64,000 bases of DNA, taken from contig JAWRHV010000036.1 of assembly GCA_040266995.1 (NCBI GenBank), positions 60,564-124,563 of the forward strand. The letters run 5' to 3'. Made by a program: the position numbers and the translations under genes. Source of the DNA: UBA4312 sp040266995. GTDB lineage: Bacteria; Bacillota_I; Bacilli_A; Erysipelotrichales; Erysipelotrichaceae. The notes beneath the pieces were generated by a model, which saw only the letters and a list, made by a program, of their open reading frames with translations, ran no database searches and was not told the DNA's origin. Positions within the stretch are counted from its first letter, which is position 1. Each line of letters opens with the position of its first letter. This document shows positions 26,390-34,629 of this stretch, one piece after another.

Positions 26390-26617
26390 ATGTTGAATAA
26401 ACAGTCACACAAGGATCTGCAGCAGCTGCTGAAGGATTGTGGATGCAGCGAGAAAATGACAGAACAGTATTTGGACTACGAAAAGAATCAGAATACCTTC
26501 GATCAGATCCGTTTGTTGGATCAGCAGAGAACCTTGATTCTGGATCGGTTACACCGGGCCCAGGAACAAATTGACTGTATTGATTATGCTCTTTTTGAAT
26601 TGGAACAGAAAAAATAA
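26390..26617 (+). CDS. Small helical protein, first gene of the redox cluster
   Basis: About 75 residues, predicted mostly helical with a heptad-like C-terminal half (DRLHRAQEQIDCIDYALFELEQKK). The second part resembles the coiled-coil tail of MerR-type regulators (L-D-x-Q-R-x-x-L-x-x-L-H-x-x-Q-x-x-I-D-x-L-D-Y), but no DNA-binding domain is present. Two ATGs overlap at 26387 and 26390; AGGAGG spacing favours 26390. It leads the operon facing the LysR gene. Function unknown; a small partner of the regulator or of the following enzymes is possible. Confidence 0.6.
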   Translation: MLNKQSHKDLQQLLKDCGCSEKMTEQYLDYEKNQNTFDQIRLLDQQRTLILDRLHRAQEQIDCIDYALFELEQKK

Positions 26618-26631
26618 ACCAGGAGGAATCT

Positions 26632-27390
26632 ATGAAAGAAAAAATTGTACAGACAGCCGGTCGGGAATCGTTAGGAGAATTTGCACCGGATTTTGCCCAT
26701 TATAATGACGATGTGTTGTTTGGGGAGAACTGGAATAACGAAGATATCGATGTAAAAACAAGATGTATCATTACGGTCGTTGCGTTGATGTCTTCCGGTA
26801 TAACGGATTCTTCGTTATTGTATCATTTACAGAATGCGAAAGCGCATGGTGTATCCCAAAAGGAAATAGCAGCCATCATTACCCATGTGGCCTTTTATGC
26901 CGGATGGCCAAAAGCCTGGGCCGTGTTTAATCTGGCCAAACAGGTTTGGACGGAAGAAGCGCAGCCAGTCAGTGACAAGGATCGGTTTCAAAAGGAGATC
27001 CTGTTTCCAATCGGTCAACCAAACGATGCCTTTGCGCAATATTTTATCGGGCAGAGCTATTTAGAACCGCTCAGCACGGAACAAGTGCCGGTATTTAACG
27101 TTACCTTTGAACCTGGCTGCCGCAACAACTGGCATATTCATCATGCCACAAGTGAAGGTGGACAGATGTTGATTTGTATCGGTGGACGTGGCTGGTACCA
27201 GGAAGAAGGCAAGGAAGCTGTCGCTCTAACACCGGGCACTGTAATCAATATCCCGGCCAATGTCAAGCACTGGCATGGAGCTGCCAAAGACAGCTGGATG
27301 TCCCATCTGGCAATAGAAGTCAAGGGACAGGATGCCTCTACACAGTGGTGTGAACCGGTCAGCGATGAACAATACAATGGATTAGAATAG
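26632..27390 (+). CDS. Carboxymuconolactone decarboxylase-like/cupin fusion protein
   Basis: A 252-residue two-domain protein. Residues 15-110 form a CMD (AhpD-like) domain: DVKTRCIITVVALMSSG...LQNAKAHGVSQKEIAAIITHVAFYAGWP; the C-x-x-C pair of AhpD peroxidases is absent. Residues 140-245 form a cupin with GCRNNWHIHHATSEGGQM, GTVINIPANVKHWHGA: the metal-binding His residues are present. Fusions of this type are common in gut Bacillota beside flavodoxins and oxidoreductases, with unknown substrate. AGGAGGA precedes the ATG; gap to the flavodoxin gene is 10 bases. Confidence 0.88.
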   Translation: MKEKIVQTAGRESLGEFAPDFAHYNDDVLFGENWNNEDIDVKTRCIITVVALMSSGITDSSLLYHLQNAKAHGVSQKEIAAIITHVAFYAGWPKAWAVFNLAKQVWTEEAQPVSDKDRFQKEILFPIGQPNDAFAQYFIGQSYLEPLSTEQVPVFNVTFEPGCRNNWHIHHATSEGGQMLICIGGRGWYQEEGKEAVALTPGTVINIPANVKHWHGAAKDSWMSHLAIEVKGQDASTQWCEPVSDEQYNGLE

Positions 27391-27400
27391 GAGAAAGATG

Positions 27401-27871
27401 ATGGCGAATACATTAGTGGCATATTTCAGTGCAAGTGGAGTAACGAAAAGAGTGGCAGAAAAGGTGGCCAAAGCTGCCAATGCGGATCTTTTTGAAATCC
27501 AACCGAAGACTCCGTATACCAAGAAAGATCTAAGCTGGGTCAATCCTTTAAGCCGCAGCTCCAAGGAGATGAAAGATCCAAACAGCCGTGTGGAAATCGA
27601 TGGGACGGTTGCGACGATGGAACAATACGATACAGTATATATCGGGTTTCCTATCTGGTGGTATGTAGCCCCTCATATTATCAACAGCTTTTTGGAACAA
27701 TATGATTTTAGTGGAAAGACGATCCATGTCTTTGCGACATCGGGATCTAGCGGCATGGGCAATACAGTGGCTGAGCTGAAGCCTTCGGCACCGGGGGCCA
27801 TCTTTGGAAAAGCACAGCGGATGGCTGGCCGCATTTCCCAGGAAGAAGTAGACCAGTGGGTACGCAGATAG
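27401..27871 (+). CDS. Flavodoxin family protein
   Basis: A 156-residue flavodoxin fold protein that binds FMN: the phosphate loop is VAYFSASGVTKRVAEKVA near the N-terminus, and the central YIGFPIWWYVAPHIINSFLEQYDFSGK matches the 50s/90s regions of the flavodoxin_4 branch (W-W-x-x-A-P). ATG 27401 is better spaced from AGGAG than 27398. It lies between the CMD-cupin and nitroreductase genes and probably supplies electrons to one of them. Confidence 0.92.
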   Translation: MANTLVAYFSASGVTKRVAEKVAKAANADLFEIQPKTPYTKKDLSWVNPLSRSSKEMKDPNSRVEIDGTVATMEQYDTVYIGFPIWWYVAPHIINSFLEQYDFSGKTIHVFATSGSSGMGNTVAELKPSAPGAIFGKAQRMAGRISQEEVDQWVRR

Positions 27872-27879
27872 GAGGAAGT

Positions 27880-28392
27880 ATGGAATTTAAAGACGTTATA
27901 TCCAAACGATATTCATGTAAAGGCTATTCAGACAAATCGTTGGAAAGTGAAAAACTGGAGGCGATCCTGCAGGCAGGACGCTTAGCGCCGACGGCTAAGA
28001 ACTTACAGGAGCAGCATATTTATGTTCTGCGTTCCAAAGAAGCATTGGCCAAGATCGATCAGTTGACACCGTGCCGTTATGGAGCACCGGTTGTATTGAT
28101 GGTCGCTTTTGACACAAATAATGTGTTTACCTATCCGGGGGAACAAAGAAATTCCGGCATCGAGGATGCCTCCATCGTTGCCACCCATATGTTGCTGGCA
28201 GCAGCCGATCAGGCGGTGGACAGCTGCTGGATCAATTTCTTCGATCCGGATAAGGCAGCCCAGCTGTTTGATCTGCCGGACCATGAAGAAGTATTGATGT
28301 TGATGGACCTTGGCTATGCCAAGGAAGGGGTACAACCTTTACCAAATCACTCCAGCCGGAAAGATCTGGATCAAACGGTAACATATCTATAA
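27880..28392 (+). CDS. Nitroreductase family protein
   Basis: A 170-residue FMN-dependent oxidoreductase: VISKRYSCKGYSDKSL at the N-terminus, LAPTAKNLQEQHIYVL (FMN contact), and GIEDASIVATHMLLAAADQAVDSCWI in the middle, LMDLGYA near the end. The size fits the short Bacillota nitroreductases. GGAGG sits just upstream of the ATG at 27880, overlapping the flavodoxin stop region; the earlier frame is not coding. Probably the last gene of the operon, since a terminator follows. Confidence 0.92.
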   Translation: MEFKDVISKRYSCKGYSDKSLESEKLEAILQAGRLAPTAKNLQEQHIYVLRSKEALAKIDQLTPCRYGAPVVLMVAFDTNNVFTYPGEQRNSGIEDASIVATHMLLAAADQAVDSCWINFFDPDKAAQLFDLPDHEEVLMLMDLGYAKEGVQPLPNHSSRKDLDQTVTYL

Positions 28393-28400
28393 AGAGAATA

Positions 28401-28420
28401 AAGCGCATAGGCGCTTTTTT
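28401..28420 (+). terminator. Terminator after the redox operon
   Basis: AAGCGC (28401-28406) pairs with GCGCTT (28411-28416) and is followed by Ts. A TATAAT at 28432-28437 then starts a new unit. Confidence 0.7.
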
Positions 28421-28458
28421 CGTGGTTCATGTATAATAAAGAAAAGGGGGAACGATGG

Positions 28459-29124
28459 ATGAATTTAGAACAGGCCATGCGCCAACGTCATTCCGTACGC
28501 AGTTATAAACAGACACCGATGAAAAAGGATACAATAGAACAGCTGTTAAAGGTCATAGATGAATGCAACAAGGAAAGCGGTCTGCATATCCAGTTGATCA
28601 CAAATGAACCCAAAGCGTTTCACAGCCGGATGGCCCATTATGGAAAGTTTTCGGGGGTACGGAATTACATTGCCCTGATTGGCAAAAAGAACGATGATCT
28701 GGAAGAGAAATGTGGCTACTATGGGGAAAAGATTGTTTTGGAAGCCCAGCGGATGGGACTGAATACATGCTGGGTTGGCTTGACTTTTAAAAAGATCAAA
28801 GCGGTACTACGTATTGAAGATAGCGAAAAATTAGTGATGGTCATTGCCATCGGGTATGGAACGGAAGCAGGGCAGGCGCATAAGTCAAAGGCGATGAAGG
28901 ATATTTCCAATGTGTCCAACGATAGTTCGGAATGGTTTATCAAAGGAGCAGAAGCCGCCTTGCTGGCGCCGACGGCCATGAATCAGCAGAAGTTCATGCT
29001 GACACAAAAAGGGGATACCGTACATGCCAAGGCCGGTTTCGGACCTTTTTCAAAAGTGGATCTGGGAATCGTGAAATACCATTTTGAAATTGGTGCCGGC
29101 AAGGAAAACTTTACCTGGGTATAA
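28459..29124 (+). CDS. Nitroreductase (TM1586-type)
   Basis: A 221-residue protein with nitroreductase features at both ends: MNLEQAMRQRHSVRSYKQTPMKK at the start and GAEAALLAPTAMNQQKFML near 170. The doubled layout, with an internal CGYYGEKIVLEAQRMGLNTCWVGLT, matches the TM1586-like nitroreductase family. The ATG at 28459 is preceded by AAGGGGG; an in-frame upstream ATG overlaps the promoter. It has its own TATAAT (28432-28437) and thus may be controlled apart from the LysR-facing operon. Confidence 0.88.
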   Translation: MNLEQAMRQRHSVRSYKQTPMKKDTIEQLLKVIDECNKESGLHIQLITNEPKAFHSRMAHYGKFSGVRNYIALIGKKNDDLEEKCGYYGEKIVLEAQRMGLNTCWVGLTFKKIKAVLRIEDSEKLVMVIAIGYGTEAGQAHKSKAMKDISNVSNDSSEWFIKGAEAALLAPTAMNQQKFMLTQKGDTVHAKAGFGPFSKVDLGIVKYHFEIGAGKENFTWV

Positions 29125-29155
29125 AGAAACTTTTGTGCAAGCAGAACGGAAAAAG

Positions 29156-29195
29156 AAAACGGATTGGATGGGTAGACCCTACAATCCGTTTTTTA
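29156..29195. terminator. Bidirectional terminator between convergent genes
   Basis: AAAACGGATTG (29156-29166) pairs with CAATCCGTTTT (29182-29192); Ts follow on both strands. It separates the nitroreductase gene from the convergent EIIC-like fusion gene. Confidence 0.8.
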
Positions 29196-29201
29196 TTTAC
29201 T

Positions 29202-30764
29202 TCAGTTTTTCGGTTTGCCCATATCCGACAGATTGGCAAGAATGGTAAACAGGCAGCTGGTTCCGATCGCAATCACAATACAGATAACGGTCTGTACCGC
29301 ATGATCCGGATTGGCCATAAAGGGTGCCATAAAAGCCGGAATATATGCAGTTCCTTTGACTCCCAGAGCCCCAACGGCAATGCCGGAGATGGTGGCTGCC
29401 AGGATAGTTCCCGCAAATACTTTTTTACTGGAGAACATAAACGGGTAGGCTGCTTCCACAAAGGTACCGAATCCGATATTGATGAACAAATTGGGTATGC
29501 AGGCCACACGGTCGCTCGAGCGTCTTGGCTTGATGATATTGGCAATTTGCACACCGGCACAGACCATCACCAGACACATCATATCGATGCTGCCCAAAAA
29601 GGAATAACCGGTTGCCTCCATTTCCAGCAATACGATGGGAAGAATGGCGGCATGGTAAACACCACCCATGATCGCAAACCAGATGGCAAAACCAGCTACA
29701 CCACCGGCAAGGATCGGATGGAACGCAATGCATAGGTCAAGGATGGTTTTGATGCCATTTCCGATAAACAATGCAGCCGGCGCAATGATCAACATACCAA
29801 CCAAGCCGGCAATCAGGCCGGATAAACCACCGGCGGCAATGTTGGCCGTGGTGCCGGGAATGTTATGACGGAAACAAAGATTGATAATATAGTAAGCCAG
29901 AATACCGGCTATGATCCCGGTGATCAGTCCACCGATGATCCCGCCGTCTACCGACATGGCGCCGGCAATGATCCCGGCAACAATACCGACTTCATCCAGT
30001 CCGGATACCTGCTTAGCTGCAATCGCTGCTAAGATGATCGGAAGAATGCCGACAAGATTGTTAAAGACCTCTTCTAGAGCGGATAATCCGGGGATCTTGC
30101 TGATAGCCAGGCACAAGGCCATCGCGATAAATCCCGGAAGGCTGGCCATCATTATGCCATGGAGGTTGATCCGTTTCCAGATATTCCCTTCCTGTACCTT
30201 GGCACTCCCTGTATTTCCGATGACCGGTGTATACTTTAAGCCCCATTCTTTGGCAAAAGCAGCCATAGCACTGATGGCTCGTGTACGGTTGGTCGTTCCG
30301 GTCGTCCCACTGGCGGCAATCACACGGCATCCCATAGCTTGTGTATTGGCCATGGATGTGCCTCCGGTGCCGGCTACCGGAATTTGTTTTTCACTGGCTG
30401 CCGTTAATGCTTCCTGGTTGACTCCTTTCGGATCACAGCTCATTAACACGATTCCGTCAATCTGATCCTGACGGATCAGATCTGCCAGTTTTTTATCATA
30501 GGCATGTGCTTCTTCGTTAATTTCCTGTAATGTCTTTTCTTCTGTTTCCTGCAACACGCCGTTTTCAACATAATACAATTTTGCCTTTGCGTTGGCTCCG
30601 ATGCCATCCATGGATTGATTGGCACCAATCAATTGAACAAACGTGATATCTGCATCTATACTGTTTGCCTGGGTAAAGATTTCCTGCATCATTCCATAGG
30701 GATCACTACCACCCTGGCTATACAGATTTCCACCACTGCTTCCTACTACCGCAATTCTTTTCAT
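29202..30764 (-). CDS. Glycine-rich SFCGS-like domain fused to EIIC-like membrane domain
   Basis: A 520-residue protein with two parts. Residues 1-195 are soluble: AVVGSSGGNLYSQGGSDPYG, an internal IDGIVLMSCDPKGVN, and a glycine/threonine-rich loop VAGTGGTSMANTQAMGC...AASGTTGTTNRTRA, like the SFCGS glycine-rich family and vaguely Tm-1-like. Residues 200-515 hold about ten helices with EIIC-like features (FHPILAGGVAGFAIWFAIMG, then GFGTFVEAAYPFMF in the place of the G-x-x-E-P EIIC element). No EIIA or EIIB domain or phosphorylated Cys/His motif is seen, and no HPr-linked gene is near. It may be a transporter with a built-in ligand-sensing or enzyme domain. Substrate unknown. Confidence 0.6.
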   Translation of the reverse strand: MKRIAVVGSSGGNLYSQGGSDPYGMMQEIFTQANSIDADITFVQLIGANQSMDGIGANAKAKLYYVENGVLQETEEKTLQEINEEAHAYDKKLADLIRQDQIDGIVLMSCDPKGVNQEALTAASEKQIPVAGTGGTSMANTQAMGCRVIAASGTTGTTNRTRAISAMAAFAKEWGLKYTPVIGNTGSAKVQEGNIWKRINLHGIMMASLPGFIAMALCLAISKIPGLSALEEVFNNLVGILPIILAAIAAKQVSGLDEVGIVAGIIAGAMSVDGGIIGGLITGIIAGILAYYIINLCFRHNIPGTTANIAAGGLSGLIAGLVGMLIIAPAALFIGNGIKTILDLCIAFHPILAGGVAGFAIWFAIMGGVYHAAILPIVLLEMEATGYSFLGSIDMMCLVMVCAGVQIANIIKPRRSSDRVACIPNLFINIGFGTFVEAAYPFMFSSKKVFAGTILAATISGIAVGALGVKGTAYIPAFMAPFMANPDHAVQTVICIVIAIGTSCLFTILANLSDMGKPKN

Positions 30765-30784
30765 TTACAATCTCCTTACATTTA

Positions 30785-30821
30785 CTTACACTAGATGTAA
30801 GAAATTTACATCTAGTGTAAG
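30785..30821. promoter_or_regulatory. Perfect paired palindrome, probable operator
   Basis: CTTACACTAGATGTAA (30785-30800) and its exact reverse complement (30806-30821) are separated by 5 bases. Each arm is itself a near-palindrome, TTACA-N5-TGTAA, so there are two candidate dimer sites 21 bp (two helical turns) apart. It lies 20 bases upstream of the minus-strand start at 30764, where a repressor would block transcription. There is no T run, so a terminator is unlikely. Confidence 0.65.
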
Positions 30822-30885
30822 AATACCATAGGATCCTTGTTTTTTCTATGTTCTTTTTGATGGCTGTATATCCTGTATATTTTTC

Positions 30886-30913
30886 TTGTGTTTTCAAAAA
30901 AACTTTTTATAAT
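30886..30913 (+). promoter_or_regulatory. Promoter 7 bases before the start of the second EamA gene
   Basis: TTGTGT (30886-30891), 16-base spacer, TATAAT (30908-30913). The ATG at 30921 follows after 7 bases. The GAGG at 30914-30917 is only 3 bases from the ATG, too close for a usual ribosome site. Confidence 0.5.
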
Positions 30914-30920
30914 GAGGTTT

Positions 30921-31790
30921 ATGGAATTGAAAAAGACAGGCCACATTCTTGCATTTTTTACCATCGTTTTTTGGGGAACTACATATATATCCACCAAGAT
31001 CCTGCTGACTGATTTTCAGCCGATCGAGATTCTTTTGATCCGTTTTCTCATGGGTTATCTCGGTCTGTGTGTCCTTTGCCCGACACCGGCAAAAAAACAG
31101 TCGCTTTCACATGAGCTTTTACTGGCTATGGGCGGATGGAGCGGAATTACCATCTATTATTTATTGGAGAATATTTCACTGCAGTATACGACTGCCAGCA
31201 ATGTCGGTATTATTATAGCCATTGCGCCGTGTTTGACGGCTATCTTATCCAGGCTGTTTTTAAAAGGGCAGGAAACGTTGAAGCCGGTTTTCTTTTTGGG
31301 ATTTGTGATTGCGATGGCCGGTATATTGCTGATCCATTACAATGGAACCCGGATGCATCTCAATCCGCTGGGCGATTTTCTTGCCATCTGTGCTTCGGTG
31401 GCCTGGGCTGTATACTCCATTTTCAGCAAAAAAGTGGCCAACCTGCCGATGACGACATTGCAGGCAACCCGTCGGATCTTTCTATATGGGATACTGGCTA
31501 TGATTCCCGGTTTTATCGTCATGCAAGGTCGATTGGATCCCGCTTTGATTGTTGAGCCTGTAAATGGATTGAACTTATTGTTTCTTGGATTTGGGGCCTC
31601 GGCTCTTTGTTTTGTACTTTGGAATGAAGCCGTTAAGCGGATCGGCGCAATCCAAACCAGTGTATATATTTATCTGACACCGGTTGTGACCGTCACAACC
31701 TCGGTTTTGATCCTTTCAGAACCGGTGACATGGATGGAAGTGCTGGGGATCGTGTTGACAATGGCAGGCTTGATCCTATCAAATGCGTAA
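30921..31790 (+). CDS. EamA/DMT family transporter
   Basis: A 289-residue ten-helix exporter-type protein with two EamA repeats. Typical elements: FTIVFWGTTYISTK in helix 1, ENISLQYTTASNVGIIIAIAPCLTAILS in helices 3-4, and SVYIYLTPVVTVTTSVLILSEPVTWMEVLG at the end of repeat two. Substrate unknown. I start at 30921 (MELKKTG) because the TATAAT box overlaps the earlier in-frame ATG at 30912. The gene points away from the EIIC-like fusion; the palindrome at 30785-30821 lies between them but over 60 bases from this promoter. Confidence 0.87.
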   Translation: MELKKTGHILAFFTIVFWGTTYISTKILLTDFQPIEILLIRFLMGYLGLCVLCPTPAKKQSLSHELLLAMGGWSGITIYYLLENISLQYTTASNVGIIIAIAPCLTAILSRLFLKGQETLKPVFFLGFVIAMAGILLIHYNGTRMHLNPLGDFLAICASVAWAVYSIFSKKVANLPMTTLQATRRIFLYGILAMIPGFIVMQGRLDPALIVEPVNGLNLLFLGFGASALCFVLWNEAVKRIGAIQTSVYIYLTPVVTVTTSVLILSEPVTWMEVLGIVLTMAGLILSNA

Positions 31791-31829
31791 TGGTTTCGTG
31801 ATATACTAACTGTAAATAAGGAGAATATT

Positions 31830-32963
31830 ATGACAAATCAACATACATCCAATGAACTGGTTGGAATTGGCAAGGAAATTCATGATACCGTCCAGAAAGC
31901 GACATCCAGCCGGAATTATGCAAATCTGAATCAGAATGTCCGCCAGTCTGTGGAGAATATGACATTGACACAACAGATGAGCGAACAAACCAAAGCCCGC
32001 GCCAAAGCCAGAGAGCTGGCCACGCAAAAGCCACCGATGGCCGGAAATTTCTCGTCGATGGACAAGAAGGAGAACGCAGCCAGAACGATGAAAAATCTGG
32101 GGACCGCTCTGATGATACCAGGCATAGGTTTTCTTGTTTTTGTGATTGGAGGAGCCATGATGGGATTTGGCATCTCCACAGAAGCTGCGCAACAAATGGC
32201 CATCCAGGGAATCTTTCCTGTAGCACTGACTGCCGGGGGTGTATTTTTCCGTCAGCGCGGTCTGCATCGTCTGGGGAAGATTCGTCGCTGGCATCTGTAT
32301 ATATCGGCTTTGGGAACAAAAGAAAAATGTTCGATCAAGGAATTGTGCGTTCTTTCCGGTAAGACAAGTAGAGTGGTCGAGGAAGATTTACGGGAACTGG
32401 TAGGTGAAGGATTGCTGCCGCAGGCACATCTGGATTTTGAAAACGGATATATCTATACGAGTGATCAGTCGTATGAACAAGCCCTATTACCTCCTAAACC
32501 AGTGCAGAAAAAAAAAGAAACAGCAACCCTGCCCAAGGAAAGCGAAAACTATATCAAGCAGATTCATACATATAATGAATGGATCAAGGATGAAAAGGTA
32601 TCAGAAGAACTGGATACCATGGAAAAGATCGTTCGCAGCATCCTCGAATATGTAGAAGAACATCCAGAAAAACAGGATGAAACTGAAAAGATGATGAAGT
32701 ACTATCTACCGACGACGATGAATCTTCTCGAAGCGTATCGAAACTTGAGTGAACAACCGGTGCAGGGGGAAAACATCACGAAGTCCAAACAGGAAATCGA
32801 ACAGACCTTATCGACCATCAACAGTGCTTTTGCCCGTCTGTTTGACAGCCTTTATCAAGATGACAGTATCAATATTTCCAGTGAAATCACAGTTTTGAAC
32901 GTTCTGCTGGCCCAGCAGGGACTGACTGAAAAAAGAATGAAAGATAAAGTGGAAGTAAAATGA
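31830..32963 (+). CDS. XpaC-like membrane protein
   Basis: A 377-residue protein: a soluble, Gln/Lys-rich N-terminus (1-85), two helices (about 95-150), a small winged-helix-like segment (KCSIKELCVLSGKTSRVVEEDLRELVGEGLL, 165-200), and a helical C-terminal domain with MMKYYLPTTMNLLEAYRNL, the hallmark of the XpaC/5-bromo-4-chloroindolyl phosphate hydrolysis family. XpaC genes often precede telA (toxic anion resistance), which is not found here. Biological role in this family is poorly known. AAGGAG precedes the ATG; a terminator follows. Confidence 0.75.
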   Translation: MTNQHTSNELVGIGKEIHDTVQKATSSRNYANLNQNVRQSVENMTLTQQMSEQTKARAKARELATQKPPMAGNFSSMDKKENAARTMKNLGTALMIPGIGFLVFVIGGAMMGFGISTEAAQQMAIQGIFPVALTAGGVFFRQRGLHRLGKIRRWHLYISALGTKEKCSIKELCVLSGKTSRVVEEDLRELVGEGLLPQAHLDFENGYIYTSDQSYEQALLPPKPVQKKKETATLPKESENYIKQIHTYNEWIKDEKVSEELDTMEKIVRSILEYVEEHPEKQDETEKMMKYYLPTTMNLLEAYRNLSEQPVQGENITKSKQEIEQTLSTINSAFARLFDSLYQDDSINISSEITVLNVLLAQQGLTEKRMKDKVEVK

Positions 32964-33015
32964 AAATATTCTTGAACAAGTAAAAGTCTTTCAGTAAAAT
33001 TAAATATAGATATTT

Positions 33016-33043
33016 AGAAGTAACGTCACGTTGCTTCTTTTTT
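33016..33043 (+). terminator. Terminator after the XpaC-like gene
   Basis: AGAAGTAACG (33016-33025) pairs with CGTTGCTTCT (33029-33038, one G-T pair), then Ts. The AAGGAG ribosome site of the symporter gene begins right after it. Confidence 0.75.
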
Positions 33044-33056
33044 AAGGAGAGAGACT

Positions 33057-34550
33057 ATGATTGAATGGATTACCCATGTAAACGGAGTCATGAATGAAGC
33101 AATCTGGGGCTGGCCGGCTTTGGTCCTTTTAGGCTTTACCGGCGTGTTGATGACCTGTATGACCAAATTCTTCCAAATTACCCATTTTAAGTACTGGATG
33201 CAGCATACCATCGGTGCAATCTTTGCCGATCAACATGTGACGGCGCATACATCGGATCGTACGATTTCCCAGTTTCAGTCCTTATGTACAGCGTTGGCGG
33301 CTACTGTAGGTACTGGTAATATTGTGGGAGTAGCCGGTGCAATCGCGATTGGTGGTCCCGGGGCTATCTTCTGGATGTGGTTGATTGCATTCTTTGGAAT
33401 GATGACCAACTATTCGGAAAATGTATTGGGTATTTTATATCGTCGCCGCAATTCGGAAGGCGAATGGTGTGGCGGTGCCATGTATTATCTACGGGATGGT
33501 CTGGGAAGGAAGAAAGGCTGTAAGCAGCTGGGCGCCATCTTGGCGGTTCTGTTTTCCTGCTTCTGTTTGTTGGCATCCTTCGGTATCGGTAACATGAGCC
33601 AGGTAAATTCCATGGTTTCCAATATTCACCATGCGTTCCATATTCCGAATATTGCGGTAGGGATCTTCTTATTTGTAGCCGTTGGTCTGGTCACCATCGG
33701 CGGTATTAAGCGGATTGCGGCTATGACCGAAAAACTGGTTCCATTTATGGTAATCTTGTATTTGTTGGGAACGATCATCATCATCTGCCTGCATATCACA
33801 ACGATTCCGGCAGTTTTCGTATCTATTTTCAAAGGGGCTTTCCATTTGAAGAGCGCCACCGGCGGAGCCGTGGGAGCTGGTATCATGACGGCCATGAAAA
33901 TGGGGATGAAGCGGGGTGTATTCTCCAATGAAGCAGGCCTGGGTTCAAGCGTTATGGTCCATTCCAGTTCGAACGTAAAAGAACCGATCCGTCAAGGGAT
34001 GTGGGGCATCTTTGAAGTCTTTGCGGATACCATCGTTGTCTGTACCTTGACCGCTCTGACGATCTTATCCAGTGGCGCTGTCAATTTGGATACCGGTGCA
34101 TTGAGCGCAACAGCCGAAGCTGTCGGTTCAAACTCGCTGATGTCCTATGCGTTTGAAATGACTTTCGGAAAACCGGGTTCCATGTTTATTGCCCTGGCAA
34201 TCCTGTTGTTTGCCTACTCAACGGTATTGGGTTGGTCCCACTATGGTTCCAAAGCTTTTGAATATTTATTTGGTACCCGGTCCATTATTATCTATCGGAT
34301 CATCTTCGTATGTGTGGTTTTGGCAGGGTCTGTGATCCAGGCACAGCTGGCCTGGGATATTTCTGATACATTTAATGGATTGATGATGCTGCCAAACTTG
34401 ATTGGTGTACTGGCCTTGTCACCGCAGGTCATGGAGTGTACACAGAATTATGTCGATCGAAAAATGCATCATCGTACCGATATCAAACCGATGTTGTCCT
34501 TATGGGATGATATTGAAGCCGAACAGCTGGAACGACCGGATGAAGATTAA
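33057..34550 (+). CDS. Alanine/glycine:cation symporter family protein
   Basis: Takes up alanine or glycine with sodium or protons. The 497-residue protein has about eleven helices and family signatures: FQSLCTALAATVGTGNIVGVAGAIAIGGPGAIFWMW (AGCS motif), KRGVFSNEAGLGSSVM, and GIMTAMKMGMKRG. Length is standard. AAGGAGAGAG precedes the start. Since the AGCS family also includes AlsT-type glutamine carriers, the amino acid is not certain. There is no glycine riboswitch in the short leader. Confidence 0.93.
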   Translation: MIEWITHVNGVMNEAIWGWPALVLLGFTGVLMTCMTKFFQITHFKYWMQHTIGAIFADQHVTAHTSDRTISQFQSLCTALAATVGTGNIVGVAGAIAIGGPGAIFWMWLIAFFGMMTNYSENVLGILYRRRNSEGEWCGGAMYYLRDGLGRKKGCKQLGAILAVLFSCFCLLASFGIGNMSQVNSMVSNIHHAFHIPNIAVGIFLFVAVGLVTIGGIKRIAAMTEKLVPFMVILYLLGTIIIICLHITTIPAVFVSIFKGAFHLKSATGGAVGAGIMTAMKMGMKRGVFSNEAGLGSSVMVHSSSNVKEPIRQGMWGIFEVFADTIVVCTLTALTILSSGAVNLDTGALSATAEAVGSNSLMSYAFEMTFGKPGSMFIALAILLFAYSTVLGWSHYGSKAFEYLFGTRSIIIYRIIFVCVVLAGSVIQAQLAWDISDTFNGLMMLPNLIGVLALSPQVMECTQNYVDRKMHHRTDIKPMLSLWDDIEAEQLERPDED

Positions 34551-34560
34551 GTGACTTGAA

Positions 34561-34588
34561 AAGACTTCGTTATGGGAGTCTTTTTTTT
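34561..34588 (+). terminator. Terminator after the symporter gene
   Basis: AAGACT (34561-34566) pairs with AGTCTT (34577-34582) and runs into eight Ts. Confidence 0.7.
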
Positions 34589-34629
34589 AATGGAATAGGA
34601 TATAATGAAAGCAGGAAAGGGTGAGTGTG

